From Franconibacter helveticus LMG 23732 (GTDB taxonomy: Bacteria > Pseudomonadota > Gammaproteobacteria > Enterobacterales > Enterobacteriaceae): 64,000 bases of DNA. The stretch's first letter is position 1. Every line of letters starts with the position of its first letter. A program made the position numbers and the translations under genes. The stretch spans positions 45,953-109,952 of the forward strand of contig NZ_AWFX01000057.1 of the NCBI RefSeq assembly GCF_000463115.2. The letters are read 5' to 3'. The notes under the pieces were generated by a model. That model saw nothing but the letters and a program-made list of their open reading frames with translations. It was not told the origin of the DNA and ran no database searches. Below, in pieces: positions 1-9,275 of the stretch.

Positions 1-95
1 CAGACGATAACCAGCCACGCCGCCGTCCATGCCAGCCAACTGCAAAGGCGAACTTTTACCGGCGCGGTAAGCCACCGCTCAAGGTATGGCGCCAT
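1..95 (-). CDS. hofO: HofO, PilO-like DNA-uptake protein (5' part only)
   Basis: The first 31 codons of a gene that runs off the left edge. The peptide opens MAPYLERWLTAPVKVRLCSW and moves into a hydrophobic stretch rich in Trp, Leu and Ala. This fits the short cytoplasmic tail and single membrane segment of the PilO-like HofO of E. coli. The ATG lies inside the end of hofN and has a GGAGG ribosome site about 6 bases upstream, so hofM, hofN and hofO look translationally coupled. In E. coli the HofMNOPQ set is needed to use DNA as a nutrient. The rest of the gene is outside the window. Confidence 0.8.
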   Translation of the reverse strand, partial: MAPYLERWLTAPVKVRLCSWLAWTAAWLVIV

Positions 96-630
96 GGCTC
101 GCCTCCGCATCAAGCGCGACGGAGAAGCGCCAGTCGCGCAGGTTTTCTTTTACGGTTTCGCCCATTTTGCTTGTGGGGAACCCGGGCAATCGGCTCAGGC
201 GTAGTTGCAGCGTCGCTATGGCTTCCGGTTTTCGCGCTTTTCCCTGCAACCATAGGGTTTTTTCAGTCGCGTTAAGGCTGGTAAGCCAAAGCTCTTGCGG
301 TGTTGCCTGCGCCAGCGCAAGTAACCGGCTCTGCCAGTCCGCGACCGATGCCTGGCGGATGCGTCGACGTTCAATCGCGTGCTCCAGCGCCTCAACACGC
401 TGTTTAAGGGCGGCCAGATCCGCAAGCCGGCTTGCCTGAGCGCGCTGGAGAAGGCGCGCCGAATCGACGCTGGCCTTCAAAGACGTCTGCGTCTGCGCCA
501 TTAGCCAGAGCCCGAAAAGCGCCGCCGCGCCTGCCATCGCCGCGCTGCCGGAAAAGAGCCCTCCCCATAGCCATAAACGCCGCCTGCGTCTTCGGGCGCG
601 CCAGGAAAGCAGATTAACCAGCGCGCTCAC
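79..630 (-). CDS. hofN: HofN, PilN-like DNA-uptake assembly protein
   Basis: A 183-residue PilN-like inner-membrane protein; E. coli HofN has 179. A short basic N-terminus (WRARRRRRRL, about residues 9-18) is followed by one membrane segment (about 22-42). A coiled-coil-like stretch rich in Leu, Arg and Gln (about 55-90) and a periplasmic domain follow. I chose the GTG that overlaps the hofM stop (GTGA), because the protein then begins VSALVNLLSW, matching the family start. A longer open frame reaches 771 but lies wholly inside hofM. PilN pairs with PilO and docks the PilM-like HofM to the membrane in type IV pilus-type machines. Confidence 0.85.
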   Translation of the reverse strand: MSALVNLLSWRARRRRRRLWLWGGLFSGSAAMAGAAALFGLWLMAQTQTSLKASVDSARLLQRAQASRLADLAALKQRVEALEHAIERRRIRQASVADWQSRLLALAQATPQELWLTSLNATEKTLWLQGKARKPEAIATLQLRLSRLPGFPTSKMGETVKENLRDWRFSVALDAEASHGAIP

Positions 631-1424
631 CGCGCCACCTCGCCCATAGCCAGGCCCAGCGCCACCGCGTAGCACGCCGCCTCTTTTAATAATGGCGGCG
701 GCTGAAAAGTGACAAAACAGAGAGGATCCAGTTGCAGACAATTCGCCGCTTCCTTCGGCAAAGCGCCGCATATCGCGATCTGTTGCGCGCTGATGTTCAT
801 CTCTCGCGCCTGGGCCAGTAACCCCTCGTGTTCGCTAACGCCCCAGCGCGAACGGGAAGCCCACAGCCACGCGTCTGCGCCTTTACAAGCGATAAGCTGA
901 ATGTTATCCGGCGCCGAAGGCCAGAACGCGGCTAAGGCGCAAGCGTCCGGCGTCAGCGTTTCAGGCTGTAGGCCCGCAGCCTGAAAGCTTGCCAGTAACG
1001 CTTCGGTTTCGCGTCGTTGCGCCGCAGTAACCTGAAACCGGGCTGGCGCTTCACCCAGCGTATAGTCGAGCCAGAGGCTTTCCGTCGGCAGATGAAGCTC
1101 GCGCGCAGTGGCGCCAGCCAGCCATGATTCGCATTCGGACTCGCAAAGCAGACCGGCCGGTCGGGGTATATCGCGTTGCCGGGTGCGCTGAGCAGGAAAG
1201 GCGACTCGCAGGCTGTGGCCGCGCGGCAGCTGCGCGCGCCATTGGCGCAACGCCTGCGTTAGCGGTTCGCCAGCGATCGCTGCGCCATCGGGCCAGAGAC
1301 GATCACTGGCGGGCATATGCCACCATCGGCATAGCGCCCAGCCGCCGCGCTTGCGGCTCAACGCCACCGACCTTACGCTATCTTTCTGAATATGAAGGCC
1401 AATTTGCCATCTGCCGTTTGCCAT
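627..1424 (-). CDS. hofM: HofM, PilM-like DNA-uptake protein
   Basis: A 265-residue cytoplasmic protein of the PilM (actin/FtsA-like) family; E. coli HofM has 259. The start at 1424 gives MANGRWQIGLHIQKDS, which aligns with the E. coli start, and follows AAGGAG at a normal distance; an upstream ATG at 1463 would add 13 unlike residues. The sequence is diverged from E. coli overall but keeps TAAQ, TPDA and ICG blocks. It is the first gene of the hof operon, divergent from mrcA with about 120 bases between, as in E. coli. Confidence 0.85.
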   Translation of the reverse strand: MANGRWQIGLHIQKDSVRSVALSRKRGGWALCRWWHMPASDRLWPDGAAIAGEPLTQALRQWRAQLPRGHSLRVAFPAQRTRQRDIPRPAGLLCESECESWLAGATARELHLPTESLWLDYTLGEAPARFQVTAAQRRETEALLASFQAAGLQPETLTPDACALAAFWPSAPDNIQLIACKGADAWLWASRSRWGVSEHEGLLAQAREMNISAQQIAICGALPKEAANCLQLDPLCFVTFQPPPLLKEAACYAVALGLAMGEVAR

Positions 1425-1543
1425 TATTGCCGATCTCCTTATCGTGCCGGGTGAAAATGCCATATCAATGCTTCAGGCTTGCCTTTATACTACCGCGCGA
1501 TTGTTTATAAACTGCCCAAGCAAAACCAAATGAGAAATTCCCG

Positions 1544-4096
1544 GTGAAGTTCGTAAAGTATTTATTCATCCTTGCAGTCTTTTGCATTCTGCTGGGAGCC
1601 GGCTCGATCTATGGCCTTTACAAATACATAGAGCCGCAACTGCCTGATGTCGCCACGCTCAAAGATGTGCGCTTGCAGATCCCCATGCAGGTTTACAGCG
1701 CTGATGGCGAGCTTATTGCGCAATATGGCGAGAAGCGCCGTATTCCTCTGACGCTTAATCAAATCCCGCCTGTCATGGTAAAGGCGTTTATCGCCACAGA
1801 AGACAGCCGTTTCTACGAACATCACGGTGTTGACCCGGTCGGGATATTTCGCGCCGCAAGCGTGGCGCTCTTCTCCGGGCATGCTTCACAAGGGGCGAGT
1901 ACGATCACGCAGCAGCTGGCGCGTAACTTCTTCTTAAGCCCGGAACGCACCCTGACGCGCAAAATTAAGGAAGTGTTCCTGGCGGTGCGCATTGAACAGC
2001 TTATGAGTAAGGATGAGATCCTTGAGCTGTACCTTAATAAAATTTATCTCGGCTATCGCGCCTATGGCGTAGGCGCGGCTGCGCAGGTTTATTTTGGCAA
2101 AACGATAGATCAACTGAACCTGAGCGAAATGGCCGTTATCGCCGGTCTGCCTAAAGCGCCCTCCACCTTCAACCCGCTTTATTCGCTCGACCGCGCGACG
2201 GCCCGCCGCAACGTGGTGCTTTCACGCATGTTGAGCGAGGGCTATATCACGCAAACGCAGTATGAAAGCGCGCGCGACGAGGCTATCGACGCCACCTATC
2301 ATGCTCCGGAAATCGCCTTCTCCGCGCCTTATCTTTCTGAAATGGTACGCCAGGAGATGGTGAGCCGTTACGGCGAAAACGCGTATACCGACGGTTATAA
2401 GGTTTACACTACGATTACCCGTCGCCTTCAGCAGGCGGCGCAGCAGGCGGTACGCAACAACGTGCTGGATTACGACATGCGCCATGGCTACCGCGGCCCG
2501 TCGAATGTGCTGTGGAAAGTGGGCGAGGCGGCATGGGATCAACAGCGTATTATTGCGTCGCTGAAGAGCCTGCCGACCTATGGGCCGCTGCTTCCGGCCG
2601 TCGTCACCCAGGCCTCGCCTGCCGAAGCGGTAACCCTGTTGGCGGACGGCTCCGCCGTTACGCTCTCTATGGATGGCATCCGCTGGGCGCGTCCTTATCG
2701 TTCCGACACCGCTCAGGGCCCCACTCCGCGTAAAGTGACCGACGTCGTGCAGACCGGCCAGCAAATTTGGGTGCGTAAAGTGGGCGACAACTGGTGGCTC
2801 GCCCAGGTGCCGGATGTAAACTCGGCGCTGGTTTCTATTAACCCGCAGGATGGCGCCGTGATGGCGCTGGTGGGCGGTTTTGACTTTAACCAGAGCAAGT
2901 TTAACCGTGCGACCCAGGCGCTGCGTCAGGTGGGCTCTAACATCAAGCCGTTCCTCTATACCGCAGCGATGGATAAAGGGCTCACGCTTGCCAGCATTCT
3001 TAACGATGTGCCCATTTCACGCTGGGACGCAGGCGCGGGTTCCGACTGGCAGCCGAAAAACTCGCCAGCGCAATATGACGGCCCAATCCGCCTTCGCCAG
3101 GGCCTGGGGCAATCGAAAAACGTGGTGATGGTCCGCGCCATGCGTGCGATGGGCGTCGATTACGCGGCGGAATACCTGCAACGTTTCGGCTTCCCGGCGC
3201 AGAACATTGTGCATACCGAATCGCTGGCGCTTGGCTCCGCCTCTTTTACGCCGATGCAGGTAGCGCGCGGCTATGCGGTGATGACAAACGGCGGTTATCT
3301 GGTCGACCCTTACTTCATCACCAAAATCCTGAACGAACAGGGTGATACGCTCTTTCAGGTTATGCCGAAAGTAGCCTGCGCCGATTGCGACATTCCGGTG
3401 ATTTATGGCGATACGCCGAAATCAAACGTGCTGGAAAACAAAGATGTGGAAGAAGTAGCGACGTCTCAGGAACAGCAGAACGCTAGCGTGCCCATGCCGC
3501 AGCTGGAGCAGGCCAACAAAGCGCTGGTTGCGCAAAGCCCGGCGCCGCAGTACGCGCCGCACGTTATCAATACGCCGCTGTCGTTTTTGATTAAGAGCGC
3601 GCTTAATACCAATATCTTTGGCGAACCAGGCTGGCAGGGAACAGGCTGGCGCGCGGGCCGCGATTTGCAGCGCCGCGATATCGGCGGCAAAACCGGCACC
3701 ACTAACAGCTCAAAAGACGCCTGGTTCTCCGGTTACGGCCCGGGTGTGGTGACCTCGGTCTGGATTGGTTTTGACGATCACCGGCGCGACCTCGGACGCA
3801 CCAGCGCTTCCGGCGCGATTAAAGATCAGATCTCCGGCTATGAAGGCGGCGCCAAAAGCGCGCAGCCTGCCTGGGATGCTTATATGAAAGCCGCGCTTGA
3901 GGGCGTGCCGGAAGAGCCGCTGACGCCGCCGCCTGGCATTGTAACGGTGAATATCGACCGCAGCACCGGCCAACTGGCGAACGGCGGAAACAGCCGTGAA
4001 GAGTATTTCATAGAAGGTACGCAGCCTACGCAGCATGCTGTTCACGAGGTGGGCACCACGCTCATCGATAACGGCGAAACGCACGAGCTGTTCTGA
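1544..4096 (+). CDS. mrcA: Penicillin-binding protein 1a (bifunctional peptidoglycan synthase)
   Basis: Class A PBP that polymerises glycan strands and cross-links peptides in the periplasm. It has 850 residues, exactly the E. coli length. An N-terminal membrane anchor (about residues 6-26) is followed by the GT51 glycosyltransferase, with the EDSRFYEHHGVDP and GASTITQQLARN motifs. After an OB/linker region comes the transpeptidase: the SxxK serine at 465 (SNIKPF), an SKN motif and KTGTT starting at 716. The start is GTG at 1544, chosen because it gives MKFVKYLFILAV, the family N-terminus. No strong Shine-Dalgarno is visible. In E. coli its outer-membrane activator is LpoA, encoded elsewhere. 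Confidence 0.98.
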   Translation: MKFVKYLFILAVFCILLGAGSIYGLYKYIEPQLPDVATLKDVRLQIPMQVYSADGELIAQYGEKRRIPLTLNQIPPVMVKAFIATEDSRFYEHHGVDPVGIFRAASVALFSGHASQGASTITQQLARNFFLSPERTLTRKIKEVFLAVRIEQLMSKDEILELYLNKIYLGYRAYGVGAAAQVYFGKTIDQLNLSEMAVIAGLPKAPSTFNPLYSLDRATARRNVVLSRMLSEGYITQTQYESARDEAIDATYHAPEIAFSAPYLSEMVRQEMVSRYGENAYTDGYKVYTTITRRLQQAAQQAVRNNVLDYDMRHGYRGPSNVLWKVGEAAWDQQRIIASLKSLPTYGPLLPAVVTQASPAEAVTLLADGSAVTLSMDGIRWARPYRSDTAQGPTPRKVTDVVQTGQQIWVRKVGDNWWLAQVPDVNSALVSINPQDGAVMALVGGFDFNQSKFNRATQALRQVGSNIKPFLYTAAMDKGLTLASILNDVPISRWDAGAGSDWQPKNSPAQYDGPIRLRQGLGQSKNVVMVRAMRAMGVDYAAEYLQRFGFPAQNIVHTESLALGSASFTPMQVARGYAVMTNGGYLVDPYFITKILNEQGDTLFQVMPKVACADCDIPVIYGDTPKSNVLENKDVEEVATSQEQQNASVPMPQLEQANKALVAQSPAPQYAPHVINTPLSFLIKSALNTNIFGEPGWQGTGWRAGRDLQRRDIGGKTGTTNSSKDAWFSGYGPGVVTSVWIGFDDHRRDLGRTSASGAIKDQISGYEGGAKSAQPAWDAYMKAALEGVPEEPLTPPPGIVTVNIDRSTGQLANGGNSREEYFIEGTQPTQHAVHEVGTTLIDNGETHELF

Positions 4097-4108
4097 TGGC
4101 AAAAACAA

Positions 4109-4135
4109 AACGCCCCTCTAAAGGGGCGTTTTTTT
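4109..4135. terminator. Terminator between mrcA and nudE
   Basis: The perfect inverted repeat AACGCCCCT/AGGGGCGTT with a 3-4 base loop is followed by seven T on the plus strand. The A-rich left flank gives a partial U-tract on the minus strand, so it probably serves both convergent genes. Confidence 0.9.
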
Positions 4136-4149
4136 ATGGTGAAAGCCGT

Positions 4150-4710
4150 TTAAACGCGCCCCTGGGCTCGCAACCATTCGCGGACCAGGAACAGCGCGCT
4201 GACGTTGCGTGCTTCGCTAAAATCGGGGTCTTCCAGCAGCGTCATCATCTCTGAAAGCGGCCAGCGAACCTGGATAAGCGGCTCCGGCTCGTCGCCCTGT
4301 AGCGACTCCGGGTAAAGGCTTTCCGCTATCACGATATTCATTTTGCTGGAGAAATAAGAGGGCGCCATGGTGAGCTTTTTCAGAAAAGTCATCTCTTGCG
4401 CGCCGAAACCGACCTCTTCTTTAAGCTCGCGGTTAGCGGCTTCCAGTACGGTTTCACCCGGGTCAATTAACCCTTTTGGAAACCCCAGCTCATAAGATTC
4501 CGTTCCCACCGCATATTCGCGGATCAGCACCAGTTCATTGTCAATGACAGGCACAATCATCACCGCCTCGCGCGTGGAGGGGCGCATACGCTCATAGACC
4601 CGGCGCTCGCCGTTGCTGAACTCCAGATCGACCGTTTCCACGTTAAACAGGCGGGAGCGGGCTACGGATTCAACACGGAGAATGGTGGGTTTTTGTAATG
4701 GTTTACTCAT
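4150..4710 (-). CDS. nudE: ADP-compounds hydrolase NudE (Nudix)
   Basis: Nudix hydrolase of 186 residues, the same length as in E. coli. The family hydrolyses ADP-ribose, NADH and Ap3A-type nucleotides in the cytoplasm. The Nudix box runs from GLIDPGE through REL to EEVGFG (about residues 77-99) and has all the metal-binding glutamates. The start at 4710 gives MSKPLQKPTIL as in E. coli; an in-frame ATG four codons upstream is possible, but neither has a strong ribosome site. It converges on mrcA and is divergent from igaA, as in E. coli. Confidence 0.95.
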   Translation of the reverse strand: MSKPLQKPTILRVESVARSRLFNVETVDLEFSNGERRVYERMRPSTREAVMIVPVIDNELVLIREYAVGTESYELGFPKGLIDPGETVLEAANRELKEEVGFGAQEMTFLKKLTMAPSYFSSKMNIVIAESLYPESLQGDEPEPLIQVRWPLSEMMTLLEDPDFSEARNVSALFLVREWLRAQGRV

Positions 4711-5042
4711 CGCATGGATCACAGAGGTAAGAAATAGTCTTCATTGTGCGACATGCCGCACGGTTTGGGCAATGTGAATTGGCTGTTATTTACATTTTTG
4801 CAACCTTGTTACGAGATATTTCCCAAACACGTACAATTGTCAAGAGGCTGAAAATGAAATAAGAATTTGCTGATATTTAGGCCAATCCGCCTTTGCTACC
4901 ATTCCACAGCCGCTGGTATGCCTTAGTAATTTTACTCAAGTTGCCTCTCATACCTGCCGATAAAGCTCTTTTGCACACTTGCTTTTTGCTGGGTGACGTT
5001 TGTCGATATCTGTACCGGAAACCGTAGTTTGATGGGGAAAGC
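4711..5042. promoter_or_regulatory. nudE-igaA divergent spacer
   Basis: 332 bases, more A+T-rich than the flanking genes, which should hold the promoters of both divergent genes. A small hairpin TGCG/CGCA (near 4748-4760) lies about 40 bases from the nudE start. The ribosome site of igaA is GGGGAAAGC just before its ATG. I could not assign -35/-10 pairs with confidence and see no gene here. Confidence 0.5.
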
Positions 5043-7181
5043 ATGAGCACCTTTTTGATTTTTTTAGCTGCTATGCTGGCCTGTATGGTGATTGCAGGGT
5101 GGTGGTTGAAGCGCAAAAAACGTCACCGAAGCAGCAGACCGTCCGCACAAACTTTTGCCGGGGCCTCCACGCGCAAGCTCTCTTCGCAAGAGCGTAGCGC
5201 GGTTGAAAGCTATCTTGAGACGCTGGCCCGCTCGCAGGACGCGCCCGGCCCTACCGGCGCCAGTAAAGCGCCGATAAGCCTGACGCTCACGTCGCAAAGC
5301 AATACGGTGTACATCTTAACGCGCTCCATTACGCGTTACGGCTTAAGCACCGACGACCCTAATAAATGGCGTTATTACCTGGATTCCGTGGAAGTGCATC
5401 TGCCGCCCTTTTGGGAGCAGCATATTACGGACGACAACAGCGTTGAGCTTATCCTTACCGCCACGCTGCCGCTGGTTATCTCGCTCAATGGCTATAGCCT
5501 GGAAAACGCCGCGCCCGATACGCGCGGCTACGCCCTGGAGCATAATCCTTCTCATCAGGCCTCTATTCGCGGCGAAGAAAGCGAACAAATAGAGCTGCTG
5601 AATATTCGTCAGGAAACGCGCGAAGAGCACTCTCTCGGTCGGCCTGACGGCCTGCGTGAAGCTCTGCTTATTTGCGGCGCGTTTATGCTGTTCTTCTTCT
5701 GTCTGGTCACGCCTGAAATCTTCCTGCCGTGGCTGCTGGGCGGCGGTATTTTGCTGATGGCGGCCGGGTTGTGGGGGCTTTTCGCGCCGCCGGCCAAAAC
5801 CGCGCTGCGGGAGATCCACTGCCTGCGGGGAACGCCGAAGCGCTGGGGATTATTTGGCGAGTCGGATCAGGAACAGATCAACAATATTTCGCTTGGCATT
5901 ATCGACCTGGTCTATCCCTCGCACTGGCAACCGTTTATCCATCAGGATTTGGGCCAGAAAACCGATATTGATATCTATCTTGACCGTCACGTTGTCCGCC
6001 AGGGGCGTTTTCTTTCTTTGCATGAAGAAGTTAAGAATTTCCCGCTACAGCCCTGGCTGCGCAATCTGATCATCGCGCTGGGCGCGCTGGTGGTTTTAAC
6101 GCTGCTGACGCTCTGGGTGCCGCTCGACATGCCGTTTAAGTTAACGGTCTCCTGGCTTAAAGGGGCGCAGACCATCGAAGCGACAAGCGTTGAGCAACTG
6201 GACAAGGCGGGGCTGCGGGTTGGCGACACCCTGCGCGTTAACGGCACTGGCATGTGCAATATTCATCTGCCGGGCAGCTATTCGCCACGACAAAACTATC
6301 CGTTTATGCCGTTTGATTGCTCGCAAATCCTCTGGAATAACGCAAGGCTGCTGCCGCTGCCGGAATCTGACGTTGTGGCTAAAGCCACGGCCCTCACCGA
6401 AGCGGTAAACCGCCAGCTTCATCCGTTGGCGGGCGAAAGCAAAATCAACCCGCAGCTGGCCTCCGCTATTCAGAAATCAGGCATGATTCTGCTGGATGAC
6501 TTCTCGGAAATTGTGTTGCTGACGCAAGCGCTGTGTACTGGCGAAGAGGAATGCGTGCGCCTTAAAAATGCGCTGGTGAATCTGGGCAACACCAAGGACT
6601 GGGACACGCTGACCCACCGCGCCAGCGCCGGTAAACTTGACGGTATTAATGTGCTGCTGCGCCCGGTGAGCGCGGAGTCGCTGGATAGCCTGGTCACCAC
6701 TTCAACCGCCCCGTTCTTCCAGCGTGAAACCAACCGGGCGGCGCAGGCGCTGAACAGCCCGCCGCCGGGCGGCTTTATGATAGTGAGCGACGAAGGCGAA
6801 GATTTGGTCGACCAGCCCTACCCGCCGATGTCGCTTTATGACTATCCGGCGCAGGAGCAATGGAAAGAGTTCCAGCGGCTGGCGGAAATGCTCATGCAAA
6901 CGCCTTTCCACGCCGAAGGCATTATTACCAGCATTCGCACCGATGCGAATGGCACGCAGCATGTCGCGTTGCACAGCATTCCCGACAGCGCGGGCTTGTG
7001 GCGCTACATCGGCACTACGCTGCTGATGTTCGCCATGCTGGTCTGCGTGATTTATAACGGCTTCATGGCGCTGCGCCGCTGGCAACGCAACCGCACCCGT
7101 CTGGCGCAGATCCAGCACTACTATGAAAGCTGTCTTAATCCGCAGCTTGTTCCCTCCTCCGAGGCGCGCTCTCTGTTCTGA
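5043..7181 (+). CDS. igaA: IgaA, inner-membrane restrainer of the Rcs phosphorelay
   Basis: A 712-residue inner-membrane protein (E. coli YrfF/IgaA has 711) that holds the Rcs envelope-stress system off by contacting RcsD and, in the periplasm, RcsF. Hydrophobic segments are visible at the N-terminus (about 2-21), as a pair (about 205-250), near 340-362 and near the C-terminus (about 652-674). Between the last two lies the large periplasmic domain with its cysteines. Conserved blocks include ITRYGLSTDDPNKWRYY and SIRGEESEQIELLNIR. The gene is essential in Salmonella unless Rcs is inactive, so its intact state predicts a functional Rcs pathway. It is followed by a hairpin, then yrfG. Confidence 0.96.
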   Translation: MSTFLIFLAAMLACMVIAGWWLKRKKRHRSSRPSAQTFAGASTRKLSSQERSAVESYLETLARSQDAPGPTGASKAPISLTLTSQSNTVYILTRSITRYGLSTDDPNKWRYYLDSVEVHLPPFWEQHITDDNSVELILTATLPLVISLNGYSLENAAPDTRGYALEHNPSHQASIRGEESEQIELLNIRQETREEHSLGRPDGLREALLICGAFMLFFFCLVTPEIFLPWLLGGGILLMAAGLWGLFAPPAKTALREIHCLRGTPKRWGLFGESDQEQINNISLGIIDLVYPSHWQPFIHQDLGQKTDIDIYLDRHVVRQGRFLSLHEEVKNFPLQPWLRNLIIALGALVVLTLLTLWVPLDMPFKLTVSWLKGAQTIEATSVEQLDKAGLRVGDTLRVNGTGMCNIHLPGSYSPRQNYPFMPFDCSQILWNNARLLPLPESDVVAKATALTEAVNRQLHPLAGESKINPQLASAIQKSGMILLDDFSEIVLLTQALCTGEEECVRLKNALVNLGNTKDWDTLTHRASAGKLDGINVLLRPVSAESLDSLVTTSTAPFFQRETNRAAQALNSPPPGGFMIVSDEGEDLVDQPYPPMSLYDYPAQEQWKEFQRLAEMLMQTPFHAEGIITSIRTDANGTQHVALHSIPDSAGLWRYIGTTLLMFAMLVCVIYNGFMALRRWQRNRTRLAQIQHYYESCLNPQLVPSSEARSLF

Positions 7182-7185
7182 TGAA

Positions 7186-7221
7186 AAAGGGCGTCGGGAG
7201 TGTGATACCCTGACGCCCTTT
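7186..7221 (+). terminator. Hairpin between igaA and yrfG
   Basis: The inverted repeat AAAGGGCGTC/GACGCCCTTT (10 pairs), with further CCC/GGG pairing inside, lies just after the igaA stop. It lacks a run of T, so it may be a leaky terminator, a pause site or an mRNA-stabilising end rather than a full stop. Confidence 0.5.
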
Positions 7222-7242
7222 GCTCTTCCGGCTGGAGAAACC

Positions 7243-7926
7243 ATGCATATTGATATCGACTGGCAGGACGTTGATACCGTCTTGCTGGATATGGACGGCA
7301 CGCTGCTCGACCTGGCGTTTGACAGCCATTTCTGGCTCCAGCTGGTGCCGGAAACCCTGAGCGCCGAACGCGGCATCTCCCTCGACGAAGCCCATAGCTA
7401 TATCCGCCAGGCGTATCACGCGGTGCAGCATACGCTAAACTGGTATTGTCTGGATTACTGGAGCGAGCAGCTGGGCCTTGATATCTGCGCCATGACCACG
7501 GCCCAGGGGCCGCGAGCCGTGCTGCGTGAAGATACTGTGCCGTTTCTCGACGCCCTGAAAGCCCGAGGCAAACGGCGTATTTTGCTGACCAACGCGCATC
7601 CTCATAATCTGGCGGTAAAGCTTGAGCATACCGGTCTTGCTCAGCACCTTGATTTATTACTTTCCACCCACACATTTGGTTATCCCAAAGAGGATCAGCG
7701 GTTATGGCAGGCGGTGGCCCGCCATACCGGTCTGGACGCGGCGAGAACGCTATTTATTGACGACAGCGAGCCGATTCTGGATGCCGCCGCGCAGTTTGGT
7801 ATTCGCTACTGTCTGGGCGTAACTAACCCCGACTCCGGAATGGCGGATAAAGTTTATCAGCGTCATCCGGCGCTTAATGACTACCGGCGGTTGATCCCCG
7901 CACTGCAACTCAGGGAGTCGCCATGA
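7243..7926 (+). CDS. yrfG: GMP/IMP nucleotidase YrfG (HAD family)
   Basis: HAD-superfamily phosphatase of 227 residues (E. coli 222), known to dephosphorylate purine 5'-nucleotides. Motif I is LLDMDGTLLDL near residue 15, motif II LLTNAHPHNL, and motif III/IV KEDQ plus LFIDDSEPILDAA. The start at 7243 gives MHIDIDWQDVDTV after a GGAGAAA ribosome site; the open frame continues upstream into igaA but without similarity. Its stop overlaps the hslR start (ATGA), so the two are coupled. Confidence 0.93.
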   Translation: MHIDIDWQDVDTVLLDMDGTLLDLAFDSHFWLQLVPETLSAERGISLDEAHSYIRQAYHAVQHTLNWYCLDYWSEQLGLDICAMTTAQGPRAVLREDTVPFLDALKARGKRRILLTNAHPHNLAVKLEHTGLAQHLDLLLSTHTFGYPKEDQRLWQAVARHTGLDAARTLFIDDSEPILDAAAQFGIRYCLGVTNPDSGMADKVYQRHPALNDYRRLIPALQLRESP

Positions 7927-8324
7927 AAGAGAAAACCGCAGAAGGGGTGCGCCTGGATAAATGGCTCTGGGCGGCTCGCTTCTACAAAACCCGCGCGCTG
8001 GCGCGCGAAATGATCGAAGGCGGTAAGGTGCACTACAACGGACAGCGCGCCAAACCGAGTAAGATTATCGAACTGAACGCGGTGCTGGTGCTGCGCCAGG
8101 GCAATGATGAGCGCACAGTGGTGGTAAAAGCCATTACCGATCAGCGCCGCCCGGCAGCCGAAGCAGTGCTGCTTTATGAAGAGACAGCGGAAAGCATTGA
8201 GAAGCGTGAAAAGCTCGCCCTGGCGCGTAAGCTGAATTCCCTCTCCATGCCGCACCCGGACCGCCGTCCGGATAAAAAAGAGCGCCGCGATCTGATGAAA
8301 TTTAAATACAGCGACAATGAATAA
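7923..8324 (+). CDS. hslR: Heat-shock protein 15 (ribosome rescue factor HslR)
   Basis: A 133-residue basic S4-domain RNA-binding protein, the same length as in E. coli. Hsp15 binds free 50S subunits that still carry a nascent chain, after abortive translation. The S4 fold occupies the N-terminal half ([18 protein letters not shown] to [12 protein letters not shown]). A basic tail follows ([14 protein letters not shown]). It lies in the yrfG-hslR-hslO heat-shock group, overlapping yrfG by 4 bases and 23 bases ahead of hslO. Confidence 0.96.
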   Translation: MKEKTAEGVRLDKWLWAARFYKTRALAREMIEGGKVHYNGQRAKPSKIIELNAVLVLRQGNDERTVVVKAITDQRRPAAEAVLLYEETAESIEKREKLALARKLNSLSMPHPDRRPDKKERRDLMKFKYSDNE

Positions 8325-8347
8325 CCGTCGCGCCAAGAGAGACAATT

Positions 8348-9226
8348 ATGGCCCAACACGACCAATTACACCGCTATCTGTTTGAAAACTATGCCGTGCG
8401 CGGCGAGCTGGTGACGGTTTCCGACACCTGGAAGCGGATCCTTGAAAACCACGACTACCCGCAGCCGGTGCAAAAAGTGCTGGGTGAACTGCTGGTCGCC
8501 ACCAGCCTGCTGACCGCTACGCTGAAATTCTCTGGCGATATTACCGTGCAGTTGCAGGGCGACGGCCCGATGAGCCTGGCCGTTATCAACGGCGACAATA
8601 ACCAGCAGATGCGCGGCGTGGCTCGCGTACAGGGTGAGGTGCCGGCTGACGCCGACCTTAAAACGCTGGTAGGCAACGGCTACCTAGTTATTACCATTAC
8701 CCCGAGCGAAGGCGAGCGTTATCAGGGCGTGGTTGGGCTGGAAGGCGATACGCTGGCGGAATGTCTGGAAGATTACTTCCTGCGGTCCGAACAGTTGCCG
8801 ACGCGCCTTTTCATCCGCACCGGCGAGGCGGAAGGCCGCCCGGCGGCAGGCGGCATGCTGTTGCAGGTGCTGCCCGCCCAGAATGCGCAGGCGGACGATT
8901 TCGCGCATCTGGCGACGCTCACCGAAACCATCACCGCAGAAGAGCTGCTGACGCTGCCCGCTAATGACGTCCTGTGGCGCCTTTATCACGAAGAAGAAGT
9001 GACGCTTTATGACCCGCAGAGCGTGGAATTTAAGTGCACCTGCTCCCGTGAGCGCTGCGCCGAAGCGCTGAAAACGCTGCCTGCGGAAGAAGTCGACACG
9101 ATTATCGCCGAAGATGGCGAAGTGGATATGCATTGCGATTACTGCGGCAACCACTACGTCTTTGACTCCATGGATATTGCCGCGATTCGCAACAACGCCT
9201 CGCCGGCAGACCCGCAAGTCCATTAA
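8348..9226 (+). CDS. hslO: Hsp33, redox-regulated holdase chaperone
   Basis: Cytoplasmic chaperone of 292 residues, switched on by oxidation and unfolding. The C-terminal zinc switch has its four cysteines, as CTC (in KCTCSRE) and CDYC (in [10 protein letters not shown]). The N-terminal domain matches E. coli closely ([17 protein letters not shown]). AGAGAGA upstream of the ATG is a reasonable ribosome site. A strong terminator 20 bases beyond the stop ends the operon. In E. coli yhgE comes next; here it is absent. Confidence 0.97.
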   Translation: MAQHDQLHRYLFENYAVRGELVTVSDTWKRILENHDYPQPVQKVLGELLVATSLLTATLKFSGDITVQLQGDGPMSLAVINGDNNQQMRGVARVQGEVPADADLKTLVGNGYLVITITPSEGERYQGVVGLEGDTLAECLEDYFLRSEQLPTRLFIRTGEAEGRPAAGGMLLQVLPAQNAQADDFAHLATLTETITAEELLTLPANDVLWRLYHEEEVTLYDPQSVEFKCTCSRERCAEALKTLPAEEVDTIIAEDGEVDMHCDYCGNHYVFDSMDIAAIRNNASPADPQVH

Positions 9227-9244
9227 TCTCGCTTCGTCAGATGC

Positions 9245-9275
9245 AAACGCCTCCCGCCCGAGAGGCGTTTTTTTA
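9245..9275 (+). terminator. Terminator of the hslRO operon
   Basis: The inverted repeat AAACGCCTC/GAGGCGTTT with an 8-base loop is followed by a run of T. A typical rho-independent terminator. Confidence 0.92.

Noticed and set aside
4877-5116. A minus-strand open frame of 79 codons between nudE and igaA
   Set aside because: It overlaps the start of igaA, has no ribosome site and its product resembles no family.
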